The notes below the pieces were generated by a model. The model was not told the origin of the DNA. It made no database searches and worked only from the letters and a program-made list of their open reading frames with translations. Position numbers and translations under genes: made by a program. A stretch of DNA of 64,000 nucleotides from Bacteroidales bacterium (lineage in GTDB: Bacteria; Bacteroidota; Bacteroidia; Bacteroidales; UBA932), in the NCBI GenBank assembly GCA_024401745.1, contig JAKSKK010000007.1:1-64000 (forward strand). Direction: 5' to 3'. Shown in pieces: positions 50,616 through 58,772 of the stretch. Positions within the stretch are counted from its first letter, which is position 1. Each line of letters begins with the position of its first letter.

Positions 50616-53272
50616 AATTCGTAGACTCCGCTTCCGACTTCGGTGGTCTTCACCGAGCCGTCCGTCTGAGGAATATTCACCGTTGCTGTGCATCCCACAG
50701 GAACGGTGATTTCTGCATGCATCACACCGTCGGTGATGTCCCAGCGTATACGTGCCTTGCCATAAGGTGTACGGTTCTCGTATACAGCCCATGTCAGGTC
50801 GCCGCAGGGCATGGGGCTGAAGATGATATGCCTGTAACCGGGTTGTGACTCGTCCTCACGCATGCCTGCCACCTGACGGTAGAACCATGTGAGGGCACTG
50901 CCGAACATGGGATGGTTGTGCGAATTCTCGCCGTTCCAGGCCTCCCAGGTAGTGTATGCGCCCTGCTCGAGCCACCAGCCGAAGCTGGGGAAGTCACGCT
51001 TGTTCATGGCCTCGTATGCGAGCTCGTTCAGGCCGTTCTCGGCAAGCATCTCGAAGAATACTGAAGTGCCCACGATGCCGGTGTTCAGGTGGCCGTCATA
51101 GCGTGCAATCTCTTCCTTGAGGGTCTGCAGAACGTCAGCCTTCCTGTCTTCCGGGACACCCAGCTTGAGCGCAATCACATTGGAGCCGTAGTCGCCGTAA
51201 GTCTTGTTCACAGGGTCGTAGAACACGCGGTTGAAGGCATCGGCAACTTCCTGAGCCTGAGCACGATACTCTGCAGCCTCAGCCGCCTTGCCAAGAGCCT
51301 CGGCGGCCTTGGCGGTGATGTCGGTGCACTTCCAGAGCAGATAGGTATGCACGAGCTCGTCGGCAGGATTCTCGAAGGGCGGCAGCCAGTCGCCGAGGTT
51401 GAAGAAGTAAACGACCTCTCCGTCATGAGAGATCTGCTGGTGCATGGTGCCGTCGGGCCTGAGCCAGCTGCGCATGTGGCGGAGCTGCTCGGTCATGGGG
51501 ATCCAGCATTCCTCCAGAAGGTCCTTGTCGCCGTAATGGACGTAGAACTCCCAGGGCACGATGTTCATCGCTGCGCCCCAGCCTACTCCACCGCCGCATC
51601 CGGGATGCCAGGGGGCGCCGTTGGGCACATAGCCGGTCTCGACGTCCTGGCAGTCTATCATGTCGCGTATCCACTTGGTATAGAACGCACGGGCGTCGAA
51701 GTTGTGCATCACAGTCACGCAGGCAAGTTCGCCGTCGCCTGTGTAGGGGTCCTTCTCGCGCTGGGGGCAGTCAGTAGGCACTCCAAGATGCATGTTGTCG
51801 GTCTGGGCGCGCCACCAGATATGGTTGATCTGATTGAACAGGTCGTTTGAGCAGGCAAACTTTCCGGTGGTTTCGACATCGGCATAAACCGACTCGGCAG
51901 TCACATTCTCGGGCAGCAGTTCGCCGGGATAGCCGCTGATGCGGACCTTGTCGAAGCAGAACCAGGTGAAGCTGGCGGAATACTCCTCGTCTCCAGTGCC
52001 CTTGGCAACGTATATTCCAGGGCCGTTGCCTGCAGATTCGCAGAGGTATTCGACCTTGATGCTGTCGCCGGGTGCGGCATCGATGTGGCGGAAGTGCAGC
52101 CATCCGGTAAGATAGTCGCCGAAGTCGAGTTCCAGCGAGCCGTCCTCGAGGGCGGTGATACTCTTGGGAGCGACTTCCTCCATCACGCGGTCGGAGGTAT
52201 AGAAATGGGCGCGGAGCTCACCGTCGGGGGCCTTGCGCATTGCCACGGGCTGCCAGTCGGAATCAAGCTCGGCGCCGGGGGCATTCCAGCCGGGCTGCTC
52301 AAGACGGGCGTCGTATGTTTCGCCGTCGTACATGCCGTCCACCACTATCGGGCCCTCATGAGCCATCCAACTGTCATCGGAAACGATTGTTTCGGCAGTG
52401 CCGTCGGTGTATTCGATTTCAATCTGGCATATAAAACGGGGCGAACCGTATGAAAGGGTCCAATTCCTGTTGACATCATAGAATCCGCAGCCCAACATGG
52501 CACCAGCCACGTTCTCACCCTGCTGCAATTCATCGGTGATGTCGTAGCCAAGATAGAAGACTTTATAATTACGGAACCTGGTATCGTCGAGTGGCAGATA
52601 ACAGTCCACCAGTCCGGGACGGTGACCATAGAGAGTCTCGTTGGGAGTCAGTTCAGCATCTCCCACCTTTTCGCCGTTGACATAGAACTTAAAGAGTCCA
52701 AGGCCAGTTACGTATGCCTTTGCACTCTTCACTTTCTTATTGATTTCAAAGGACTTGCGAAGAAGCGGAGACGGGCTGTACGGGGCACCTTCAATCTGGT
52801 CCCGACCCTGCTCACCCTGCCAGGGAGAGCCTATCCACTGGGCTTTCCAGTCGCTCTGCTCAAGGAGTCCCATGCCCCAGCGGGCAGGCTTGCTCCATTT
52901 TGAGCGGTGGCCCTTTGCATCCCACACGCGAACCTGCCACCAGCACTGCTGGCGGGAGTGCAGTACGCTTCCCTCGTACTTGACGAGCAGAGACTGGTCG
53001 GACTCGACCTTGCCGCTGTTCCAGAGGTCAGCCTTGCGAAGCGACTTCGGCGACGAAGCCACTCTGATCTGATAAGCAGTCTGATGTTCTCCGTTATACT
53101 TTGTGACCTTGAGACTGGCAGGGACACTATTTATCCAGGTCAGACGAGGCTGCACCACGTCGATGATTTCCGGATTCACTGCATACTCGCAGGTAAGTTG
53201 CTCCGGTGTTATGTTTCCGCATGAACTGACGATGAGGGCGGCTGCGGCCGCAAAAATGGCACGATATCTCAT
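50612..53272 (-). CDS. Alpha-L-rhamnosidase, GH78, lipoprotein
   Basis: An 886-residue hydrolase with lipobox VSS-Cys18. Domain order is that of GH78: N-terminal fibronectin-like domain (about 25-150), Bac_rhamnosid_N (LLRKSFEINKKVKSAKAYVTGLG), a second beta-sandwich, the alpha/alpha barrel with GVPTDCPQREKDPYTGDGE carrying the general acid region, and a C-terminal jelly roll (FSPMPCGDLTWAVYEN). It releases L-rhamnose from pectin RG-I, flavonoid glycosides or similar. A -7 box lies at 53292-53299. Its neighbour on the other side is the DUF1080 operon, divergent. Confidence 0.94.
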   Translation of the reverse strand: MRYRAIFAAAAALIVSSCGNITPEQLTCEYAVNPEIIDVVQPRLTWINSVPASLKVTKYNGEHQTAYQIRVASSPKSLRKADLWNSGKVESDQSLLVKYEGSVLHSRQQCWWQVRVWDAKGHRSKWSKPARWGMGLLEQSDWKAQWIGSPWQGEQGRDQIEGAPYSPSPLLRKSFEINKKVKSAKAYVTGLGLFKFYVNGEKVGDAELTPNETLYGHRPGLVDCYLPLDDTRFRNYKVFYLGYDITDELQQGENVAGAMLGCGFYDVNRNWTLSYGSPRFICQIEIEYTDGTAETIVSDDSWMAHEGPIVVDGMYDGETYDARLEQPGWNAPGAELDSDWQPVAMRKAPDGELRAHFYTSDRVMEEVAPKSITALEDGSLELDFGDYLTGWLHFRHIDAAPGDSIKVEYLCESAGNGPGIYVAKGTGDEEYSASFTWFCFDKVRISGYPGELLPENVTAESVYADVETTGKFACSNDLFNQINHIWWRAQTDNMHLGVPTDCPQREKDPYTGDGELACVTVMHNFDARAFYTKWIRDMIDCQDVETGYVPNGAPWHPGCGGGVGWGAAMNIVPWEFYVHYGDKDLLEECWIPMTEQLRHMRSWLRPDGTMHQQISHDGEVVYFFNLGDWLPPFENPADELVHTYLLWKCTDITAKAAEALGKAAEAAEYRAQAQEVADAFNRVFYDPVNKTYGDYGSNVIALKLGVPEDRKADVLQTLKEEIARYDGHLNTGIVGTSVFFEMLAENGLNELAYEAMNKRDFPSFGWWLEQGAYTTWEAWNGENSHNHPMFGSALTWFYRQVAGMREDESQPGYRHIIFSPMPCGDLTWAVYENRTPYGKARIRWDITDGVMHAEITVPVGCTATVNIPQTDGSVKTTEVGSGVYEF

Positions 53273-53291
53273 AACGCTTGGAATGATGTTC

Positions 53292-53299
53292 CAAATTTA
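53292..53299 (-). promoter_or_regulatory. -7 box for the rhamnosidase gene
   Basis: Minus-strand TAAATTTG, 19 bases before the ATG at 53272. Confidence 0.6.
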
Positions 53300-53323
53300 C
53301 TGATTTACTTTTGAAATGAAGGC

Positions 53324-53340
53324 TAATTTTGATAACTTTG
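53324..53340 (+). promoter_or_regulatory. Two overlapping -7 boxes for the 3-keto-glycoside-like operon
   Basis: TAATTTTG at 53324-53331 and TAACTTTG at 53333-53340. The second ends six bases before the DUF1080 ATG and would give a leaderless mRNA; the first would give a leader of about ten bases. Confidence 0.6.
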
Positions 53341-53346
53341 AAGATT

Positions 53347-53973
53347 ATGAAAAAGTATATCGCACTGACCATAGCAGCAGCACTCGCATTCGCGTCCTGC
53401 GCTCCCAAGGATGACAGCATCCAGCTCTTCAACGGCAGCGACCTCGACGGATGGGGATTCGTCCTGGCCGACGACTCCGTAGCCGCTTCCGACGTGTTCT
53501 CGGCAGCCGACGGCGTCATCAGCATAACAGGCACTCCCTTCGGCTACATGTACACCCTCGAGGAGTACGAGAACTATGAGATCTCCGTAGAATGGCGCTG
53601 GCCCGAAGAACCCGCCAACAGCGGCGTGTTCCTCAACATCAAGGCTCTCAGCGCCCCCTTCCCCAACTGCGTGGAGCACCAGCTGCAGGCCGGCAACGCA
53701 GGCCAGTTCCTGGCTCTGGGCGGTTCCAAGCTCGAAGGCGTGGAAGCACCTGAGGGCGGTATAGGCCGCAAGGAGCGCATGGCCGACTCCGCAGAGAAGG
53801 AGCCCGGCGAGTGGAACCAGGCAGTGATCACGGTGGTTGACGGAAACATCAGCACCTACGTGAACGGCGTGTTCATCAACGAATGCAAGGACGAGGTCAA
53901 CGGCGGCCACATCGCACTCCAGAGCGAGGGCGGTCCCATCCAGTTCCGCAACGTGGTCCTCAAGAAACTCTAG
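53347..53973 (+). CDS. DUF1080 / 3-keto-disaccharide hydrolase-like lipoprotein
   Basis: A 208-residue secreted protein with lipobox FAS-Cys18, followed by Ala-Pro-Lys-Asp-Asp that resembles the acidic surface-export signal of Bacteroidota. The DUF1080 jelly roll shows IQLFNGSDLDGWGF, WRWPEEPANSGVFLN and GGHIALQSEGGPIQFRNVVLKKL. Members of this family hydrolyse 3-keto-glycosides after a Gfo/Idh/MocA enzyme has oxidised the sugar at C3; two such oxidoreductases are in this operon. Starts at ATG 53347 six bases after a -7 box. Confidence 0.88.
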   Translation: MKKYIALTIAAALAFASCAPKDDSIQLFNGSDLDGWGFVLADDSVAASDVFSAADGVISITGTPFGYMYTLEEYENYEISVEWRWPEEPANSGVFLNIKALSAPFPNCVEHQLQAGNAGQFLALGGSKLEGVEAPEGGIGRKERMADSAEKEPGEWNQAVITVVDGNISTYVNGVFINECKDEVNGGHIALQSEGGPIQFRNVVLKKL

Positions 53974-53976
53974 CGG

Positions 53977-54897
53977 ATGATAGAGCAGGCCAAGATAGAG
54001 CGTTTGCTCAGGATGATCCAGATCCTGTCGGGGCCGAGGGTCTACAAGGTCCCCGAGCTCTGCAAGGAACTGGAGATGTCGAGGCGCACGTTCTACAGGT
54101 ACATTGAGACTTTCAAGGACGCCGGCTTCGTGGTCGAGAGGAAGAGCGGAGGCGTGTTCAGGATTGCGCAGATGTCGCCCAGCTGCAGCAACCTCGAGAA
54201 CCTCATCTACTTCTCGAAGGAAGAGGCATGCCTGGTCAACAGGCTCATCGACCACCTTGACCAGACAAACTCCCTGAAGGCGGGCCTGCACAGGAAGCTG
54301 GCGTCGATCTACGACTCCACTTCAGTCAGGAACTACGTCGACAACCAGAGCAACGCCGAGAACATAGACGCCCTGTCAAAGGCGGCCAGATACAAAAAGC
54401 AGGTAATACTCAGGAACTACGAATCAGGCCATTCACGCCAGGTACGGGACAGGCACGTGGAGCCTTTCTCCTTCACCTCCAACTTCATAGGCGTATGGGC
54501 TTACGACCTCGAGGACGGCAGGAACAAAGTGTTCAAGATCAGCCGAATAGGAGAGACCAAACTGCTCAACGACCCCTGGACCGCTGAAGCGAAGCATCAC
54601 GAAGAGCCGACCGACGCATTCGGCATGTCGGGCGAACCTGTCGAGACCATAGTCCTCAGGATGTCGAGCCTTGCGAAGAACCTTCTGCTGGAAGAGCACC
54701 CTCTGGCCGAGAAGGACGTCCGCCAGGACGGCGACGGCTGGATACTCGAGACCGGCATCGCCAAGGCGCAGGGCGCCGGACGCTTCGTGCTGGGCCTCAG
54801 CGAGGAAGTGGAGATACTGCAGGGCGAAGAGCTCAGGAAATATATAGGCACGGTAGTGCAGAACCACATAATCCCGAAATACACAAACAACAACTGA
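53977..54897 (+). CDS. WYL-domain transcriptional regulator
   Basis: A 306-residue DNA-binding protein. The N-terminal winged helix (about 5-60) is clear: KVPELCKELEMSRRTFYRYIETFKDAGF. A WYL-type ligand domain follows at about 140-230 (VEPFSFTSNFIGVWAYDLEDGRNKVFKISRI), although the name-giving Trp-Tyr-Leu triplet is altered, and a WCX-like C-terminal domain ends it. It is embedded as second gene of the glycan operon, three bases after DUF1080 and one before GH2, so it probably controls this operon in response to a sugar product. Confidence 0.85.
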   Translation: MIEQAKIERLLRMIQILSGPRVYKVPELCKELEMSRRTFYRYIETFKDAGFVVERKSGGVFRIAQMSPSCSNLENLIYFSKEEACLVNRLIDHLDQTNSLKAGLHRKLASIYDSTSVRNYVDNQSNAENIDALSKAARYKKQVILRNYESGHSRQVRDRHVEPFSFTSNFIGVWAYDLEDGRNKVFKISRIGETKLLNDPWTAEAKHHEEPTDAFGMSGEPVETIVLRMSSLAKNLLLEEHPLAEKDVRQDGDGWILETGIAKAQGAGRFVLGLSEEVEILQGEELRKYIGTVVQNHIIPKYTNNN

Positions 54898-54898
54898 T

Positions 54899-56773
54899 AT
54901 GATGAAGAAAATCACAACAGTCCTTGTGCTCGCCACACTTGCAGCGAGCGCATCCGCTGCAACCAAGGCCCCCGCATGGGCTCCTGCAGGAGACAGAATC
55001 AAGACCGCATGGGCAGAGAAGATCGACCCGTCGAACGTATGGGCAGAGTATCCCCGCCCTCAGATGGTACGCACCGAGTGGATGAACCTCAACGGTCTCT
55101 GGAGTTACGCAATCACCCCCGCAGAGGCGAGCGAGTTCACCGCCGAAGGCCAGATACTGGTACCTTTCGCAGTGGAATCATCCCTCTCAGGCGTGGGCAG
55201 GACTCTTGCCGACAACGAGGCCCTCTGGTATGAAAGGACATTCACCGTTCCTTCACAGTGGAAGGGCAAGGACGTGCTGCTGCACTTCGAGGCAGTGGAC
55301 TGGCAGGCTGAGGTATGGGTCAACGGCCAGAAGGCCGGAATGCACCAGGGCGGCTACACCGAGTTCAGCTTCGACATCACCCCCTTCCTCAAGAAGTCAG
55401 GCAAACAGACTATACGCGTGAAGGTGCTCGACGCCACCGACCACGCCTATCAGCCCCGCGGCAAGCAGTGGACCAAGCCTTCAGGAATATGGTACACCTC
55501 AGTCAGCGGCATCTGGCAGACCGTATGGATGGAGCCCGTTGAGAAGACCCACGTGGCCGATTTCTATGCAAGCTCCGACATCGATGCAGGTCTGGTCAAC
55601 GTGGACGTTGACGCAGCCGGTCTTCAGGACGGCGACGAGGTGACAGTCAAGCTTCTCGACGGCAGCAAGGAGATCGCAACTGCCAAAGGTGCCAACGTCT
55701 CCATACCCGTCGACGGCATGAAGCTCTGGACACCAGACTCCCCCTTCCTCTACGGAATCAATGTGACCATCGCGCGCGACGGAAAGGTCATCGACAGCGT
55801 TGACGGCTACACCGCATGCCGCAAGATCACAGTGATGAGGGACGAGAAGAACATCAACGGCTACAAGCGCCTCGCACTCAACAACGAGATCATGTTCCAG
55901 TTCGGTCCCCTTGACCAGGGCTGGTGGCCCGACGGCCTCTACACTGCCCCCTGCGACGAGGCTCTGCGCTTCGACATAGAGAAGACCAAGGAGATGGGAT
56001 TCAACATGATACGCAAGCACACCAAGGTAGAGCCCTCACGCTGGTACTACTGGTGCGACGTGCTCGGAATCGTAGTTTGGCAGGACATGCCCGCCATCGC
56101 CGACGGAGCCAGCGAAGAGGAGACCGGCCGCTCTGAGGAGGTCGTGAAGCACCAGCAGCACAGCTGGTCAAGCGACAGCTTCATGAACCCTACCGAGGCC
56201 AACATCCCCGCGCAGTGGAAAGAGAACTACTACCGAGAATGGGCCGAGATCATAGCCCAGTTCAAGCACTTCCCCAGCATCGTGGTATGGGTTCCCTTCA
56301 ACGAGGCATGGGGCCAGTTCGACACTAAGAAGGTGGTCGAGTTCACAAGGGCACAGGATCCCACCAGACTCGTGAACGAGTCATCAGGCGGCAACTACTT
56401 CTTTGCAGGCGACATAATCGACATCCATCACTATCCGCAGCCGGCCATGAACGCATTCGAGTCACGTTTCGTGATGGTTCTGGGCGAGTACGGCGGTATA
56501 GGCCGTGCAGTTCCCGGACACACCTGGCATGAGAACGCAGGCTGGGGCTACGGCGGCCTCAAGGACGCCGAGCAGGCACAGAACAACTACGTATACTACA
56601 CCGAACTGCTGAAGGACTTCGTGAAGACCGGATGCTCGGCCGCCGTGTACACCCAGACCACCGACTGCGAAGGTGAGCTGAACGGCCTTCTCACCTACGA
56701 CCGCAAGGTCGAGAAGTTCGACTACAGCGTGATCAACAAGGCAAACACAAGTGTAATCAACAGTTTAAAATAA
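54899..56773 (+). CDS. GH2 family beta-glycosidase, secreted
   Basis: A 624-residue protein with a signal peptide (ASASAATKA). GH2 domains in order: sugar-binding jelly roll (about 45-215, WYERTFTVP; HFEAVDWQAEVWVNG), immunoglobulin-like (215-310), TIM barrel (310-end). The acid/base Glu is in VPFNEAWGQFD, the nucleophile most likely in VLGEYGG. Specificity (beta-galactosidase, glucuronidase or other) cannot be told. It lacks the C-terminal domains of LacZ. One base follows the WYL gene. Start at the first ATG of an ATGATG pair. Confidence 0.9.
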   Translation: MMKKITTVLVLATLAASASAATKAPAWAPAGDRIKTAWAEKIDPSNVWAEYPRPQMVRTEWMNLNGLWSYAITPAEASEFTAEGQILVPFAVESSLSGVGRTLADNEALWYERTFTVPSQWKGKDVLLHFEAVDWQAEVWVNGQKAGMHQGGYTEFSFDITPFLKKSGKQTIRVKVLDATDHAYQPRGKQWTKPSGIWYTSVSGIWQTVWMEPVEKTHVADFYASSDIDAGLVNVDVDAAGLQDGDEVTVKLLDGSKEIATAKGANVSIPVDGMKLWTPDSPFLYGINVTIARDGKVIDSVDGYTACRKITVMRDEKNINGYKRLALNNEIMFQFGPLDQGWWPDGLYTAPCDEALRFDIEKTKEMGFNMIRKHTKVEPSRWYYWCDVLGIVVWQDMPAIADGASEEETGRSEEVVKHQQHSWSSDSFMNPTEANIPAQWKENYYREWAEIIAQFKHFPSIVVWVPFNEAWGQFDTKKVVEFTRAQDPTRLVNESSGGNYFFAGDIIDIHHYPQPAMNAFESRFVMVLGEYGGIGRAVPGHTWHENAGWGYGGLKDAEQAQNNYVYYTELLKDFVKTGCSAAVYTQTTDCEGELNGLLTYDRKVEKFDYSVINKANTSVINSLK

Positions 56774-56782
56774 TCACAGAAA

Positions 56783-57367
56783 ATGAAAAAGATCATCTTG
56801 ACTATCGCTCTCATTGCCGCAGCGGCAATCAGCGCCAACGCACAGCTCCGTATAGAGGCAGGCATCGGTGCCGGAGACTACTCATCAAACGACGCAGAGA
56901 ACACTGGAAAGACCAGGATGACCCCTCAGGTCAGGGCAATGTACCAGATATGCGAGTTCGGCCAGAACGCAGGTATCGAGCTTGGCGTGGGTCTTGCCGG
57001 CCATAAGCTGCACTCAAAGGAAATCAAGACTACAGTGGCCCTCACCAACGTCGACATTCCCGTTCACGCTTTCTACAACCTCGATTTCGGCGGAGTAGTC
57101 ATCACCCCCATGATCGGTCTTTATGCAGGCTTCGCAGCCAAGGGTACAGTAAAGGTAGGTGACACCAAGATCAACATGTACAGCGATAACTATGACGACC
57201 CTCTGAAGAGATTCGACATCGGTATGGACGATGAGCTTCTCCTCACATTCAGAGAGCACTTCACAGTCGGCATCGGCGGCCAGGTCGGTTTCCTCAACCT
57301 CAGCCCTGTAAAGGACGTTCACATCAAGTCCAACAGCATGTTCGTAAGTGTAGGCTGGAAGTTCTAA
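56783..57367 (+). CDS. Small outer membrane beta-barrel protein
   Basis: A 194-residue secreted protein (signal MKKIILTIALIAAAAISANA) with repeated amphipathic strands (LRIEAGIGAGDYSS, AGIELGVGLAGHKLH, VVITPMIGLYAGFAAKG, MFVSVGWKF) and a terminal aromatic residue, as in eight-stranded OmpA/PorT-like barrels. No peptidoglycan-binding domain. It lies between the GH2 and Gfo/Idh/MocA genes with nine- and ten-base gaps. A role in product uptake is possible but not shown. Confidence 0.8.
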   Translation: MKKIILTIALIAAAAISANAQLRIEAGIGAGDYSSNDAENTGKTRMTPQVRAMYQICEFGQNAGIELGVGLAGHKLHSKEIKTTVALTNVDIPVHAFYNLDFGGVVITPMIGLYAGFAAKGTVKVGDTKINMYSDNYDDPLKRFDIGMDDELLLTFREHFTVGIGGQVGFLNLSPVKDVHIKSNSMFVSVGWKF

Positions 57368-57377
57368 TTGCTGAATC

Positions 57378-58772
57378 ATGGAACCTATCAACAGAAGAAC
57401 TTTTCTCAAATCAAGCATGGTTGCCGGCGCAGGCCTGGCAGCCATGCCTTCTTTTGCAGCACCCATGTTCATAAAGGCGAAGACCCTCAGGGGTGAGAAT
57501 GCCCCTTCTAACCGCATCAACATCGGAGTCATCGGTTGCGGACGCATTGCCCGTGACCACGACATGCCCGGTGTGATGAAGTTCGAGTATGCGCACATCA
57601 TCGCCGTCTGCGACCTTGACGCCCACCGTGTTCAGGAGGCAGTGAGGTATGTGAACGATTTCCGCCAGGAGAAGTTCGGCAAGACCGACGACATCAAGAC
57701 ATACGAGCACTACGAAGAACTGCTGGCCAATCCTGAAATCGATGCAGTCATCATCTGCACACCGGACCACTGGCATGCAAAGATAGCCATCGATGCAGTT
57801 CGTGCCGGAAAGGACGTATATCTCGAGAAGCCCACTTCCCTCACTATTGCTGAAGGCCGTCTGATGAGCAACGCCGTCAATGCCACCGGCCGCATCTTCC
57901 AGCTCGGCACGCAGCAGCGCTCATGGGAGCAGTTCCGCATCGCAAGCGAGATCGTACGCAACGGCAGGATAGGAACTCTCCGCGAGGTCGAGATCCGTCT
58001 TCCCGGCGACCCTGCAGGCGGCGACGCCACTCCCACGCATGTTCCCACAGGCTTCAACTACGAGAAGTGGCTTGGCTCGACTCCTTACGTTCCTTACACA
58101 GAGGACCGCGTACACCCTCAGCAGGGTTACGGCCGCCCCGGCTGGCTCCGTTGCGAGCAGTTCGGCGCCGGCATGATCACCGGCTGGGGCAACCATCACT
58201 TCGACATAGCGCAGTGGGCAATGGGCACCGAGTACACTGGTCCCGTGGAGATCTCAGGAACTGCCGACTTCCCTACCGAAGGGCTCTGGGACGTACATGG
58301 CGACTACCATACCGAGATGCTCTACGCAAACGGCGTGAAGGTGTACGGCTTGACTGAGTCTGAGCAGAAGCCCAACGGCATCCTTTTTACGGGCGACGAC
58401 GGCTGGGTATTTGTCTGCCGCGGCGACTACAAGGCATCCGCAAACGATCCCACGACCTTCGCAGGCAGCCCGCTTGTGGTGTCCGACAAGAAGCTGCTCG
58501 CTCCCCTTTCTGACAGCGATATCCACCTTACGGTCAGCGACGACCATCACCTGAACTGGCTCAATGCGATACGCACACGCCAGCAGCCCATCTCCCCTGC
58601 CGAGGTCGGCCACCGTTCATGCTCTGTATGTCTGCTTCAGCACATAGCGATGAAGCTGGGACGCAAGCTGTATTGGGATCCGACTCTCGAGCGATTCATC
58701 AACGACGATGAGGCCAACGCAATGCTGAGCCGTCCTGAACGATTCCCATACGCGATAAAGAGAGGATTATGA
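57378..58772 (+). CDS. Gfo/Idh/MocA oxidoreductase with Tat signal
   Basis: A 464-residue NAD(P)-dependent oxidoreductase exported folded by the Tat path: NRRTFLKSSMVAGAGLAAMP has the twin Arg. The Rossmann domain begins NIGVIGCGRIARDHD and the family Lys-Pro motif is in YLEKPTSLTIAEG. The C-terminal alpha/beta domain has GMITGWGNHHFDIAQWAMG, typical of the group acting on whole glycosides. Being periplasmic with a tightly held cofactor, it could oxidise the C3 hydroxyl of a glycoside, giving the substrate for DUF1080. ATGA overlaps the next gene. Confidence 0.9.
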   Translation: MEPINRRTFLKSSMVAGAGLAAMPSFAAPMFIKAKTLRGENAPSNRINIGVIGCGRIARDHDMPGVMKFEYAHIIAVCDLDAHRVQEAVRYVNDFRQEKFGKTDDIKTYEHYEELLANPEIDAVIICTPDHWHAKIAIDAVRAGKDVYLEKPTSLTIAEGRLMSNAVNATGRIFQLGTQQRSWEQFRIASEIVRNGRIGTLREVEIRLPGDPAGGDATPTHVPTGFNYEKWLGSTPYVPYTEDRVHPQQGYGRPGWLRCEQFGAGMITGWGNHHFDIAQWAMGTEYTGPVEISGTADFPTEGLWDVHGDYHTEMLYANGVKVYGLTESEQKPNGILFTGDDGWVFVCRGDYKASANDPTTFAGSPLVVSDKKLLAPLSDSDIHLTVSDDHHLNWLNAIRTRQQPISPAEVGHRSCSVCLLQHIAMKLGRKLYWDPTLERFINDDEANAMLSRPERFPYAIKRGL

